Below are positions 43,301 through 51,142 of a stretch of 64,000 nt of DNA, piece after piece (positions within the stretch are counted from its first letter, which is position 1; every line of letters begins with the position of its first letter). The position numbers and the translations under genes are program-made. This DNA comes from Mayamaea pseudoterrestris (lineage: Eukaryota > Bacillariophyta > Bacillariophyceae > Sellaphorales > Sellaphoraceae), in the NCBI GenBank assembly GCA_027923505.1, contig BROI01000021.1, positions 1 through 64,000 of the forward strand. The letters run 5' to 3'. The notes beneath the pieces were generated by a model that saw nothing but the letters and a program-made list of their open reading frames with translations, was not told the DNA's origin and did no database searches.

Positions 43301-43964
43301 AGTACATACTCAAAGTCCACGTGAAGCTGGCAATGGCTCATCCGTGAGTATGCTTGAGAAGAAAATGACTGTTAGACACGCGGCTTCGTCGCCTTCTATG
43401 AAACTCGTAATGCGTCACGACCGCGAAATGAGTCCTTGCAGAGGTGCCCGCTCTTATGTGCCCCACAAGTCACTTGCGCGACAATTCAAGTCGCTTCTGG
43501 ACGATGATAAGTCGATCGACGTAACGCCACGATCGCTCCTCGATGATGAAGATTCTACATTTGGTGCAGATTCTACATTTGGTGCCGACTCAACCTTGAG
43601 CATCCGTAGCAACCAGTCAAGCTCGGCCGAGAAATACCGGCTTATGTACGGCATCAAGACGGAACCCAACAGAGTTTCTAGAAGAAACCATTTTTTCGAT
43701 GACTCGTCAGTGAACTCCCCCAGGCTTTCATCCAACAAAAATCGCAATTCGTCACCTTCGCCTAGAAATTCGTCTTCCAAATTGATTCCAAGAAGTCGCA
43801 GCAGTGGCGGAAAATCGGCTCTTCCCCGACCGGAACAAAGTCCCCGGCATGGAAAGATTCTGGTCATGCAGCCATATCCCGATGTTATGAACAAGGTCAA
43901 GAAACAGACTATAATGGATGAAGAAGATGCTTTGACAGGCCGCGAAGAGTTTGGATTGATCTGA
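37308..43964 (+). CDS. Giant multi-IQ-motif protein with proline-rich N-terminal half
   Basis: A single exon of 2218 aa from the ATG at 37308; the frame is open from 37110 but has no earlier ATG. The N-terminal 1350 residues are low-complexity, with poly-Pro runs (ten Pro at about 39275-39300; PPPPPPPKSPPP near 37.6 kb) and a basic patch (FGKLFGRNKKKKG). From about residue 1360 to 1940 some two dozen IQ-like motifs follow at 20-30-residue spacing, for example AATEIQKVFRGVLVR, AAVRIQAMIRRYAAS and AATKIQTAWRGFRLSS. The C-terminal tail is Ser-rich with DSTFGA repeated. IQ motifs bind calmodulin or myosin light chains, as in ASPM and myosins; there is no motor, kinase or FH2 domain. I infer a calmodulin-binding cytoskeletal scaffold. 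The poly-Pro tracts could bind profilin or SH3/WW domains. Confidence 0.85.
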   Translation: MSIGSGVASSAMILSPLSVFSPRDPGGTDASTGLEVLMGEEPAGVPPSGGSDVGLPTFVMQQRHGGGQPATPVRQHFRSQSTSDLIETTNEMVPYLVGQPPPPPPPKSPPPERRHRSKSTPRISNRSYSFEDSTVATADSHHPPPSIHTQRPVEERLRVARTLSLARELDQERYNRVVDPPSSMHGTSIGDASGPFVSVPTPCSASEGNEPTPRAVYGQENRRPSTSSSKETSAVQLSPHSPLSITTLTPSASLGRPQQAAPLSASALLRGNGKVQVFTAQSNVSTKHSRMYQQEPPPPPPLDYREIQPSRTSETLDTMATTRTVPNRRHQSQVGRVNTVRAGRSFDETGAKPKDEKRSFFGKLFGRNKKKKGSIKAIGLGHGFQLDDAATHTSKSNHSSKKSLATATTVTQHAVATTASPAYHPRHDTMQQHEYGVIHRRDFSPADQYHQLARTDSDRPGSIFFSHDEVSAMTIPTFDASMRLKDPEEIRFNKSSEPVGTHWSIMGKADTIAESGESMDSIREPDGASPRAGWHVNELMHSVASPLNDPVGEQGFGTTLNAILQDPSPRGFQSPSFSQHMFNDPVGGSPLHKQFRGPSAFLDGSPYAQDPPLYLFERDLPSSNEADSETKRTILSKSTSLKRIDSVLSLLSIPPPPPPPPPPKTQTPPPQRNLALKMACSQDESRKVLFEKAILSPPPPPSMPPPRHSSSSSKGKRRKTPSPIYLDKVRSGPSTDQSESIGLQITKQVDDLQVRKCLGLTLPLGVPAYSPKNQDLHQTTAMIDGAPQCKDIKTVTGIQLNDVTKPKLKKDIESIVITSAYEEGDRELQKKDTGAGVAITDNHEAHPHPLTKSRLPVVGDKMLSATAITINDIDGKAEESTSFAPILTPEEQLTVDMPAESIEAHIMLTPIVVNIGSDRQTKQSNSINAFGFPFKDPFSEAPAPALKKSVGDEMVDKLKSAVSRTILPVATNPLIPQTLTNLAPTRAYQAKSDLDVTANKCPASAQQLVEKVTAGRPSLPEACATTSVPYQNRGRLKLQRTTSPLAVRTHYCSDDDPEAVTPRRNRRNFILTRRIKKSRSGDGNLICHANVSPTAYVCRSQTTLPRYPGRLGDSSDDESLGSPTLQGSKDKAHCVKMSSKEERNILSESRKASDRHLTMSGAARMNAKAVAYIHSLNGDPSPRHHWRRPSVDDNTPLSTPMARKTSKVALSSLSTGETEVEMVCIHPVRKEDVRVFSAYSEKFKGRKPAKSFLVRETRAGTPRTPKIATPTAKQSQSKEVPIWRRKDFKGRNISVSRVAVCLGYNLRRQKRIHNLVSGQAKPVVMKATVKVPKAQSYFGPLSEPEPRDPILRAGRRLLSKSAIPVQAAARRYLAQKEAVDRMWALLGIQSYTRRWRAEANFLASRVSATEIQKVFRGVLVRTTIKRQRDAATEMQRVFRGYVAALYVYEEVYKIILIQAKVRAMQARAQLFMQVYCAVRIQAAFRGVRSRQLHKRQRRSIIVLQATWRMYQIRQCFQFLVVDVIICQSIWRRWLANRRAYEIRRMVKKKAAVKVQATWRCHSISTKYRLNRAATRIQSVLRMFTANRELAILRASTMIQRTWKQYLSLKSAAENAAATRIQTVARRWPLWRAYLRHQAAVRIQAMIRRYAASNAFRAYIAAKKIQALVRGFMLRIITKRILCAVKIQAQARGIIAYNAYERYCAATAIQAVWRGFQAYTDFIFLLVDVHIVQRSIRGLLARNSVDAMRKKRAALRIQCQWRCWSARHRFVMFISQIIKLQTVARCFVAKMKVNTMRQDEDDEKDKQIKAATKIQTAWRGFRLSSHYKRTKAAMTIQATWRGFWLYSHYLIMRYEALRLQALVRGRAAVTKYHLTLGCCIMIQTTIRKYLATMRKTQMMTQMGLMESSVTRLRERNAAKRLQVWWRIVLACQKEKKAALVIERFFVMVKQEVDREIKRAQERLKLKKLKRKKRKEGDKALDEVWLKMLDDDSSHADVYSVHTQSPREAGNGSSVSMLEKKMTVRHAASSPSMKLVMRHDREMSPCRGARSYVPHKSLARQFKSLLDDDKSIDVTPRSLLDDEDSTFGADSTFGADSTLSIRSNQSSSAEKYRLMYGIKTEPNRVSRRNHFFDDSSVNSPRLSSNKNRNSSPSPRNSSSKLIPRSRSSGGKSALPRPEQSPRHGKILVMQPYPDVMNKVKKQTIMDEEDALTGREEFGLI

Positions 43965-44228
43965 GGCAGAGAAGCTACTAAGTCTGTTGTCCACAAAATA
44001 ATTGTTATAACTTAATGAAACCAGCCTTTTGACTGAGACGGAAGTTTAATTTAAACTGTGTTTTGTCGTAGCCAAACATCCACCCTTGCATACGGCTAAC
44101 GATATTTAAAAGGCAAGGTATGTACGTTGTGTCAAGACCCATTTGCACTCCTTTCCATCGACCTGACACCCCAAAATGACAGTGCCGTACCCAATGAAAT
44201 ACGCCACTGCGTTTCTAAAATATTCCGC

Positions 44229-45587
44229 TCACTCTGCGGCAGACTGTACTGTCGATAGTGGCTGATGGTCATACTCGTAACAGGCAGACTTGCATTGCCC
44301 AAAACCTCGCACTTGCAAGCAATCGTCGTATACGTCAATCATGGCGTACGTGCTAATAGGAGCTGGACTTTCCAGAACAGCCTCAACGACTCGAAAATGT
44401 ATGCCGCTAGTGTCGCGCTTGTAGCCACCCTTGTGCGCGTGTCCCGCAAACGACGCCACAACAACATCTCTATACATTCGTAGGACGGCCAATACTTGCT
44501 TGTAGTTCCACATGAGACAGACTGGTGAACTGGAACCTGGCAGTATGGGTTGATGTGATATTATAATGCAGCGCTCTTTTCGTGTTCGTACTTGTTCCAG
44601 TTCCTTGCGAAGCCATTCGAGTTGAATCTCACCAACGCCGCCGTTAAAGCCAACGAATCGTTGCTGAACCCCAACAAGTCCTTCCGGTGAATTGATATTG
44701 TTCAAAATGTAGTTTGGATTATTGCGTTTTAATATTTCTTCGGCATGTTTTCGTTTGACAGAATGTTTGGCGCATCGCTGAATGGAAAGGTCATACGAGT
44801 CGAGCGTAATAATGTTCCAGCCCTTGTGACGAAAGTTCGAGTAGCCAACCATCTCACCGCAAGGTTCAGTGACAAAAGATATTCCAAGCTTGTTTGCAAG
44901 CGTTATGCGGTCTAAATTGTACAAGCAATGATTCCCGTACGTGTGTAAAGTAGGTCCGTGATCATATACACTAAGCGCATCAAGCACGTCGTCAACGGCT
45001 TGGTCTCCAGGATTTACACCAGCAGGCAATGGCTCGCCTCCGTGTAAAGTTGCGTTTTGGCACTTTCCATCGACAATGTCGCTGTGCAGATTGGTGTATG
45101 AGTTTATGAGTATGGTGTATGATGCGAATGCGACAGTGACTTCGAGTTTTGCCTTGAAGCAAATAAAGGTACAGTAACGAGTACTGTACTCGCAACGATA
45201 AACTCACCCCAAATTAACGACAAGGTCAACTTGCGCCTGCTGAAAATGAGTTGCAGCGCTTCTCGCCGCATCTAATGCATGGCGATAGTACCTGGGATTG
45301 CCACTGTAGCTGTATCCGTCAGGAATAGGTGCGTATTGAATGTCGGCAATGAGACCAAAGGTGAATTGCGAGGCACCTCGTGACTTGACGGCAGCTACTT
45401 GAGAGTCTCTTGGACTCGATTCCTTATTCAATGATGCCGAGCGTCGAATGAGGCGGTGTGATCTTCGGAGCTGCGTCAAGTCGTTTAGTTGCGACGGCAT
45501 GACGAGGGCGTAATGTGACGGCAGAATTGACTGTAAAAGCTCAAAATGAACGAGGAAAAGTCGGCAAAGTGAAAGACAAAGACGCAT
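44229..45587 (-). CDS. ADPRM-type metallophosphoesterase (ADP-ribose/CDP-alcohol diphosphatase)
   Basis: Exons complement(44229..45081, 45208..45587) with a 126-bp intron; 410 aa. It carries the calcineurin-like metal motifs in order: FGLIADIQYAPIPDG (D-x-Q, as in ADPRM), VVNLGDIVDG spanning the intron, YGNHCLYNLDR (GNH), IIISHQPILPG and FAGHAHKGGY. FGLIADIQYA and NPRYYRHAL are hallmarks of Mn-dependent ADP-ribose/CDP-alcohol diphosphatase, which hydrolyses ADP-ribose and CDP-choline-type compounds. The chosen ATG (45587) precedes a hydrophobic segment (LCLSLCRLFLVHFELLQSIL), suggesting a signal or organelle presequence. The frame extends upstream to 45827 but without another convincing start. 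Confidence 0.84.
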
Positions 45588-45835
45588 GAATACTTTACAA
45601 AAGTGTTTTGAAAAATTCAAGGTAGGTGCTGGTGGATTATCCCAAGAACGACTACTAGCACTTGACAAGCATTTTGGTCGTGCACATGTTTGCTTTGTCG
45701 TCGCCGTCGAATGTGTGGACTTTATACCGGTACGATACCGGCACGACCAGTAGTTTGTCACTTCTAACTGGGACATTGGAACGAGCTTGAACGTTTCTGA
45801 ATGCAATCTACTTTCTTCAGTCACCATATTATAAC

Positions 45836-47341
45836 TTAATTCCCAGCCTGACTCTTGGCGAGTGCCTGATGCAAATCCTGAATCAAGTCGGAGCAGCTTT
45901 CAATGCCCACTGACAATCGAATCAAAGCATCATCAATTCCCAGCAAGACGCGCTGGTCGTCAGGAACAGAAGCATGTGTCATGAGACTAGGACTCTCGGC
46001 GAGCGATTCAACAGCGCCCAAGGATTCGGCCAAGGCAAACACGCGGAGCTGTGGAGGTTGAGAGTGGCCGCGTGGTATAGACAATTTAAGAGTTTGTATT
46101 CCAACCATGACCATATGTCATCCATAGCAAATATACTTACATTTGTTAGAAATAGTTCCGCTTCCGCGCGACCTCCCTTGACGAAAAAGGTAATCATAGC
46201 ACCAGGCCCGTGCTGCTGCTTACGAGCCAGTTCGTACTGCGGATGCGACGGCAAGCCTGGATACAACACCTTCGCTACAGTTCCATTTGCAACTCCCTCC
46301 TTTTCCAAGTACAAGGCAATTGCCTGGGCGTTTTGACAAGCCGCTTGCATGCGGACGTGTAGAGTCTTGAGTCCGCGGTGCACCAAAAAGCAGTCAAATG
46401 GCGATGGCACGGCTCCAATTCCATTCTGTACAAATCTCAACTGTCGATACAATGATTCAGAGTTGGTGCAAACCAACCCCAAGACAACGTCCGAGTGTCC
46501 GCCAATGTATTTCGTTGCCGAGTGAACCACCAAGTCGGCTCCGAGCGCCAATGGCGACTGGAAGTATGGCGAGCAAAAGGTATTGTCCACGGCCAAGATG
46601 CAGCTCATCTTGTGCTTCTCATTATGCTCTTTGATGGTTTTAGCGACGAGAGCAATGTCGGTAATCTTGAGCGTTGGATTGGTGGGTGTTTCGAGCCATA
46701 CCAATCGAGTCTGTTCCTGCAACGCCAGTTCGTTTACTTTGGAGTCCGTGCTCATATCAACAAAATCAATCTTCATGCCCATGGTCGGTTGAACAATGCG
46801 CCGAAAGTACCGCTGCGTTCCACCGTAAACGTCATCGACGCACATAACATGCGCTTGGTGCTCCAAACAATGCAAGACGGCCGATGTTGCTGCACTCCCT
46901 GACGAAAAGGCAACGGCAAATGTAGCCGCCTCAGCGTGCGCAACGGCTCTCTCCAGTGCACCTCGCGTCGGATTTCCTGTACGAGAGTATTCATAGCCAG
47001 CGCCAAAGCTATTCGGGTCGTCCGACGCTCGTGCAACGCCTGGAGTCGTTTGATGGAAGGTAGTGGCTAGGCTGATTGGCACGACAACGGCGCCAGTTGG
47101 ATTGGCTCTGGCTTCACATTCAGCGTCATCATGATTGACATGCAAGTATTTGGTACCTTGCCCTCGAAAAGGGTCTGTAAGAATGAAAGGTGCAAGTATG
47201 TGCAGTGTGACGAGTCAGCTTGGACCTCTTGACGTGAAAGCGTGACAGAGCTACAACAGAATCTTTCATCGGCAGGCTTGTCAAGACTCAAGACTTACCA
47301 GCTGCTTTAATCGCCTCTTGTACTTCTTTCAATGTCGACAT
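45836..47341 (-). CDS. CTH: Cystathionine gamma-lyase
   Basis: Three exons, complement(45836..46048, 46141..47174, 47299..47341), introns 92 and 124 bp; 429 aa, the normal size for the family. It is a PLP-dependent Cys/Met metabolism enzyme. YEYSRTGNPTRGALE is the substrate-region motif, VDNTFCSPYFQSPLALGADL precedes the PLP lysine in SATKYIGGHSDVVLG, and the last exon opens LRVFALAESLGAVESLAE. The first exon codes only 14 residues (MSTLKEVQEAIKAA), with no organelle presequence, so it is probably cytosolic. It would cleave cystathionine to cysteine, 2-oxobutyrate and ammonia; cystathionine gamma-synthase is the close alternative. It diverges from the FAH-family gene, with a 42-bp-repeat array between the two starts. 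Confidence 0.86.
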
Positions 47342-47878
47342 TGTAATCGTTACTCTATCTATGCTTGGTCTTGCGTAGTATTGGAGTAATCTATCTATAG
47401 TGGTACAACTACCGGTACGTTAAACAATAATGGCCGAGCAGATCGTGTCAGATGCCATGGCTCATCACGGAACGTTCCTCGCGCGACGAATTCGATGGGA
47501 CCGATAGAGCGTCGGTGCGGTCAAGGCATATTTAAAAGTGACGCAGTTTTCACTGGCACTTGTTTCATGACGTAAGTAACCATCTGGTTTTCACTGGCAC
47601 TCGTTTCGAGGCTTTAATAAAACAGTAAGTTTTCACTGGCACTCGTTTCAAGGCGTAAGTAGACGGTGGGTTTTCAAGGGTACTTGATTCAAGGCATAAC
47701 TGTACATTCGCACTGTGTTTCGACCGACGATGGGTCGTTTCGACGTCTCCACCATGGTTTCATCTCACATTCAGCGCCGTCTATGTCAGTCTGTTTACTA
47801 CTACAAGTAATTCTTGTCCTATAATCTTCTGAGTTTCATTACGAAAAAGCCAAATGAAATTTGAAATTGCAAACTGCA
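47342..47878. promoter_or_regulatory. Divergent promoter region with 42-bp repeat units
   Basis: This is the space between the starts of cystathionine gamma-lyase (minus) and the FAH-family gene (plus). Its middle (47547-47700) holds about four degenerate units of the 42-bp minisatellite. No gene is seen. Confidence 0.6.
47547..47700. repeat. 42-bp minisatellite, about 4 units, inverted relative to the 18.5-kb array
   Basis: GTTTTCACTGGCACTCGTTT recurs at a 41-42-bp spacing (TTTT at 47547, 47588, 47630 and 47671). This is the reverse complement of the unit at 18520-18893. The first unit keeps TGACGCAG at its left edge; the last is degenerate. Confidence 0.88.
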
Positions 47879-48718
47879 ATGCTCAATATATCCGGATCAT
47901 TTGCCAGATTCCATCCATCGCAAACATTGCGTACCTTTACTACCGGTAGACAAGCTATGAAATACGCATTCAGTCCGTCCGTTGTGCCTCATATACCGGT
48001 CCAAGGGAAGAGTTTCGAAACCGAAAATCTTGTCTTTCCGGTTCATCGCATCTATTGCGTCGCCAAGAATTACGCCGAGCACATTCGTGAAATGGGAGAC
48101 CATCCGACAATACAGTCTTCAGCAGTTTCCAGTCCAGTCTTCTTTACCAAGCCACCCGATGCGATTGTCCATGCGCCAAGTAGCAGCGATTCGACTCTAC
48201 CACGTACGACTATTCCTTACGCACTCGCCACTAAACAGCTTGATCACGAGATTGAACTCGTCCTCGCCATCGGCCGTTCTGGCATCAACATACCCGATTC
48301 AAAAGCACTTGAGTACGTTTATGGATATGCGGTTGGTGTCGACTTGACTCGGCGCGACCTTCAAGCGATTGCCAAGCGCAATAAACAACCTTGGGACGCG
48401 GCCAAGGCGTTTGACCAATCGGCTCCAATGGCAAGTATTTTGGCAAAGGCTTCCATGACGGACACGGAACATGAACACTTGCTGCAGTCAGCCAACATTT
48501 GGCTGAATGTGAACGAAACGCGTAAACAGCAAGGCAAACTATCGGATATGATTCATACGGTTCCCGAAATTGTTGCGGAAGCGTCGAAACTGTTTCACCT
48601 CCAACCAGGCGATTTGATTTTTACAGGCACACCAAGTGGTGTCGGACCATTAATCAAGGGTGATACAGTGACTGGAGGCATTGATGGATTACCTAGTATA
48701 GAGTTTACAATTGTTTAA
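47879..48718 (+). CDS. Fumarylacetoacetate hydrolase family protein (FAHD1-like acylpyruvase)
   Basis: A 279-aa single-exon protein from the ATG at 47879, with an Arg/Ser-rich N-terminus (MLNISGSFARFHPSQTLRTF) that looks like a mitochondrial presequence; an internal Met (MKYAFSPS) could start a cytosolic form. FAH-fold motifs are VHRIYCVAKNYAEHIREMG, FFTKPPDAIV, LDHEIELVLAIG (metal-binding Glu pair), YVYGYAVGVDLTRRD and GDLIFTGTPSGVGP. The family hydrolyses or decarboxylates acylpyruvates and oxaloacetate. It lies tail-to-tail with the CRTISO-like gene, 22 bp apart. Confidence 0.85.
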   Translation: MLNISGSFARFHPSQTLRTFTTGRQAMKYAFSPSVVPHIPVQGKSFETENLVFPVHRIYCVAKNYAEHIREMGDHPTIQSSAVSSPVFFTKPPDAIVHAPSSSDSTLPRTTIPYALATKQLDHEIELVLAIGRSGINIPDSKALEYVYGYAVGVDLTRRDLQAIAKRNKQPWDAAKAFDQSAPMASILAKASMTDTEHEHLLQSANIWLNVNETRKQQGKLSDMIHTVPEIVAEASKLFHLQPGDLIFTGTPSGVGPLIKGDTVTGGIDGLPSIEFTIV

Positions 48719-48740
48719 ATAAGTTTGTATCTGGCCCTTG

Positions 48741-50606
48741 TCATTGAAGGGCTCCCTCAGCTTTTAGTTTTGCCATGAGTTGTTTCTGCGACGAAACATT
48801 GGCAAGCGTATTTGCTGCAATCGTCCCAGAGGCGGCAACTCCCGGTAGACCAATGCCAGGAAAACATGTATCCCCACAGGCTAGTAGATTCTTGATTTCC
48901 GTCTTGGCGCCGGCCAAGTTCCAAACGTCCTCGCCGGGCGCTGGCGCTGGTCCGTAGGTGCCTCGAAATCGTTGATTGTATCGACGGTGCGTCAATGGCG
49001 TCCCGACCATGGCAATGCTTCCTTTCCGCTTCGCTCGTTGTCGAACGTCAGGTATGACCTGTTCAATTGCTCGCCAAAGGACCTCCGCCTTTTCCATTTT
49101 AAGCTCGGCATATCCAGGACTTTTGACGTAGGAAGCCGCCGTACCTGAGTTTGGATTGCTGCCAACCTTTCCAGTCTCGACACCATCCGACAGGAACTCT
49201 TCCCACGGTGCGAAATTGTCGCAAGCAGCCGTGTAGGCATGGACAATGTGGTAGCCTTCCGGGGCAAGCGATGCATCAAAGACTGTCGGTATGCTAATGA
49301 TTACCATGTTCTGCTCAGCTGTCACGTCAATGCTCATATCCAAGACGGAGTGGTGGCACTCCAGCTCGTCAGAAAGACCGTCTTTTGGTATGCCAAGATG
49401 GAGATGCATGAACGAACCAGTCATGCACATTTCGCCCGCTCGTTGCTGCACTTGCTTTACCTTGGCGACACTTTGTTCGTCCAACGACGAAACCGAGTCA
49501 TTCAGTATTTTTGCCATGTTCCAAAGTGGAGCGTTACATACAACACCGCGTCTAGCTGTTATTATCTGACCATCTGATAGAACAACGCCGTTGCACTCGC
49601 CACTGTTTATGAGAAACTTTTCAACGCGTGCGTTCAGACGAAGCTTCCCCCCATGCTTGCTCAATCCATTCACTAAAGCCTGCGTCAAGGATCCCATTCC
49701 TCCCATCGGATAGTCCAAAATGGCTCCGGATTTGTGCAAGTCAGTCATCATATATGCGACTGGAGCTGCCTGCGTGTGCGCGGCATCCAATCCCGATAGC
49801 GCAAATGACAGGTAGTCGAACCACGTTCGAACAAATGAGTTTTCGAGCTTGTACATGTCCATTATAGCGCTAAAAGTTCCAGTCAAAAGGTTGCCTTTGG
49901 GTCCAATGCTAAGCAGTTTGAACATGTACTGAGACAAGGACGCGACTGCCCGAACATCACCTCGAAGAGCAAAGGGAGGAATATATGCGCTTGCTTCTGC
50001 GAGCCCGCCTTTCTCAAGTACTTTTGCTTTAAAATTAGTGAACGCTAACCGAGCTTTTGGCCCTGCTTTAGCTTCGATTGCCGTTTCAAACTCTGGGCCA
50101 TTTCCAGTGGTCACTTTGAAGCTCTTGCCGTCGGCCAAATCGTGAACAATCCAGCCGTCGTAGGTCTTCCAAGTCACGTCTTCGGCAGTTCCAACGGCAT
50201 CCAAAACTTGTCGCAATGGATTGGTTCCTTTGCTTGATAATCCTGATACGAGTGACGGACCAGAATCGAATCGAAAGGGTTTTGTTTTGGATGCCGATGT
50301 GTAGCGATCAAATGAATGAGCGACGCCTCCAGGCGTGTCGTGCGCCTCAACGCAAAGCGTTGAAAAGCCGTACTTTGCACAGAGAGCTGCACACGACAAG
50401 CCTCCAATGCCGGCACCAATAACAATTACGTCAATGGCCGACTGATTTTCATTGTTGTTGTCGATTGTGTCAAAGATTTTGGTAGAGGAAGATACAGATT
50501 GCCCTCGACTGCGATGAACGGCAAGCGGACTTGCGAATCCTTCCAAACTTACAAGTAATCCGATATAGCAAAGAATCAAGCCATTTCTAGTCGACATATC
50601 TCTCAT
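48741..50606 (-). CDS. CRTISO-like carotenoid isomerase / FAD oxidoreductase, plastid-targeted
   Basis: A 621-aa single-exon protein. The N-terminus is a signal peptide (NGLILCYIGLLVSLEG) followed by FASPLAV, so Phe follows the cleavage site as in the diatom ASAFAP plastid motif, and then a Ser-rich transit stretch. The enzyme part begins with the FAD dinucleotide fold DVIVIGAGIGGLSCAALCAK and ends with CFPGIGLPGVAASGTIAANT, as in CRTISO and phytoene-desaturase-like proteins. CRTISO converts poly-cis-lycopene to all-trans for carotenoid synthesis; diatoms carry several CRTISO-like paralogs, not all proven. The ATG at 50606 was chosen; a second lies at 50597. A perfect palindrome sits 37 bp upstream. 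Confidence 0.84.
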   Translation of the reverse strand: MRDMSTRNGLILCYIGLLVSLEGFASPLAVHRSRGQSVSSSTKIFDTIDNNNENQSAIDVIVIGAGIGGLSCAALCAKYGFSTLCVEAHDTPGGVAHSFDRYTSASKTKPFRFDSGPSLVSGLSSKGTNPLRQVLDAVGTAEDVTWKTYDGWIVHDLADGKSFKVTTGNGPEFETAIEAKAGPKARLAFTNFKAKVLEKGGLAEASAYIPPFALRGDVRAVASLSQYMFKLLSIGPKGNLLTGTFSAIMDMYKLENSFVRTWFDYLSFALSGLDAAHTQAAPVAYMMTDLHKSGAILDYPMGGMGSLTQALVNGLSKHGGKLRLNARVEKFLINSGECNGVVLSDGQIITARRGVVCNAPLWNMAKILNDSVSSLDEQSVAKVKQVQQRAGEMCMTGSFMHLHLGIPKDGLSDELECHHSVLDMSIDVTAEQNMVIISIPTVFDASLAPEGYHIVHAYTAACDNFAPWEEFLSDGVETGKVGSNPNSGTAASYVKSPGYAELKMEKAEVLWRAIEQVIPDVRQRAKRKGSIAMVGTPLTHRRYNQRFRGTYGPAPAPGEDVWNLAGAKTEIKNLLACGDTCFPGIGLPGVAASGTIAANTLANVSSQKQLMAKLKAEGALQ

Positions 50607-51142
50607 GTTGGGTACTGTTTCTGACGAGAGTGATGCCTCTCGCGACGGATCGATGATCGATCCGTCGAGTCAAAAAGTGAGCATGATGTCATGGTCGGAC
50701 GAAGATCGTCGTCCAACTGACGTCATTTCCACGGTCAGCGCTAGCTATGCAACCTGAACCAACACAACCCTGTACCGTAGCGTGCACCGTGACAGACACG
50801 ATCAATAGAACATGATAGCGTGATCACGTAAAATTTTTTATGATATACATCAGCAGTAGTAAAGCTAGTGACATTGCACTTAGACACTGCCTGAACGAAG
50901 TCGGCGCGTACCGGTATCATACAGCACATCATCAATCTATCTCCTTCCCATCTCGCCTTGCGTGCCCTCATCCTTTTATGATGCCTCATCTAATTCGTCG
51001 TCAGTTTGCATACTCATCGACTCCTCTTCGCTTGCTGCTGCACTTGACGAGCGCCTCTGTTCAGAACTCACATTTTTACGCAGCTTCTTTATGGGCGACG
51101 AAGAGGAAGTCGAGCGCTCCCCTCGTCGACTTTTACTGTCAT
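50607..51142. other. Intergenic region between CRTISO-like and helicase genes
   Basis: It holds the palindrome at 50643-50667. On the minus strand at about 50990-51125 an open stretch reads like a protein tail (SPIKKLRKNVSSEQRRSS, then an acidic end) in a different frame from the helicase. It could be an alternative 3' exon of that gene. No other gene is seen. Confidence 0.4.
50643..50667. promoter_or_regulatory. Perfect 11-bp inverted repeat upstream of the CRTISO-like gene
   Basis: CGACGGATCGA, then the spacer TGA, then TCGATCCGTCG. It lies 37 bp upstream of the CRTISO-like ATG on the minus strand. The position suits a transcription-factor dimer site or a 5' UTR hairpin. Confidence 0.55.
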
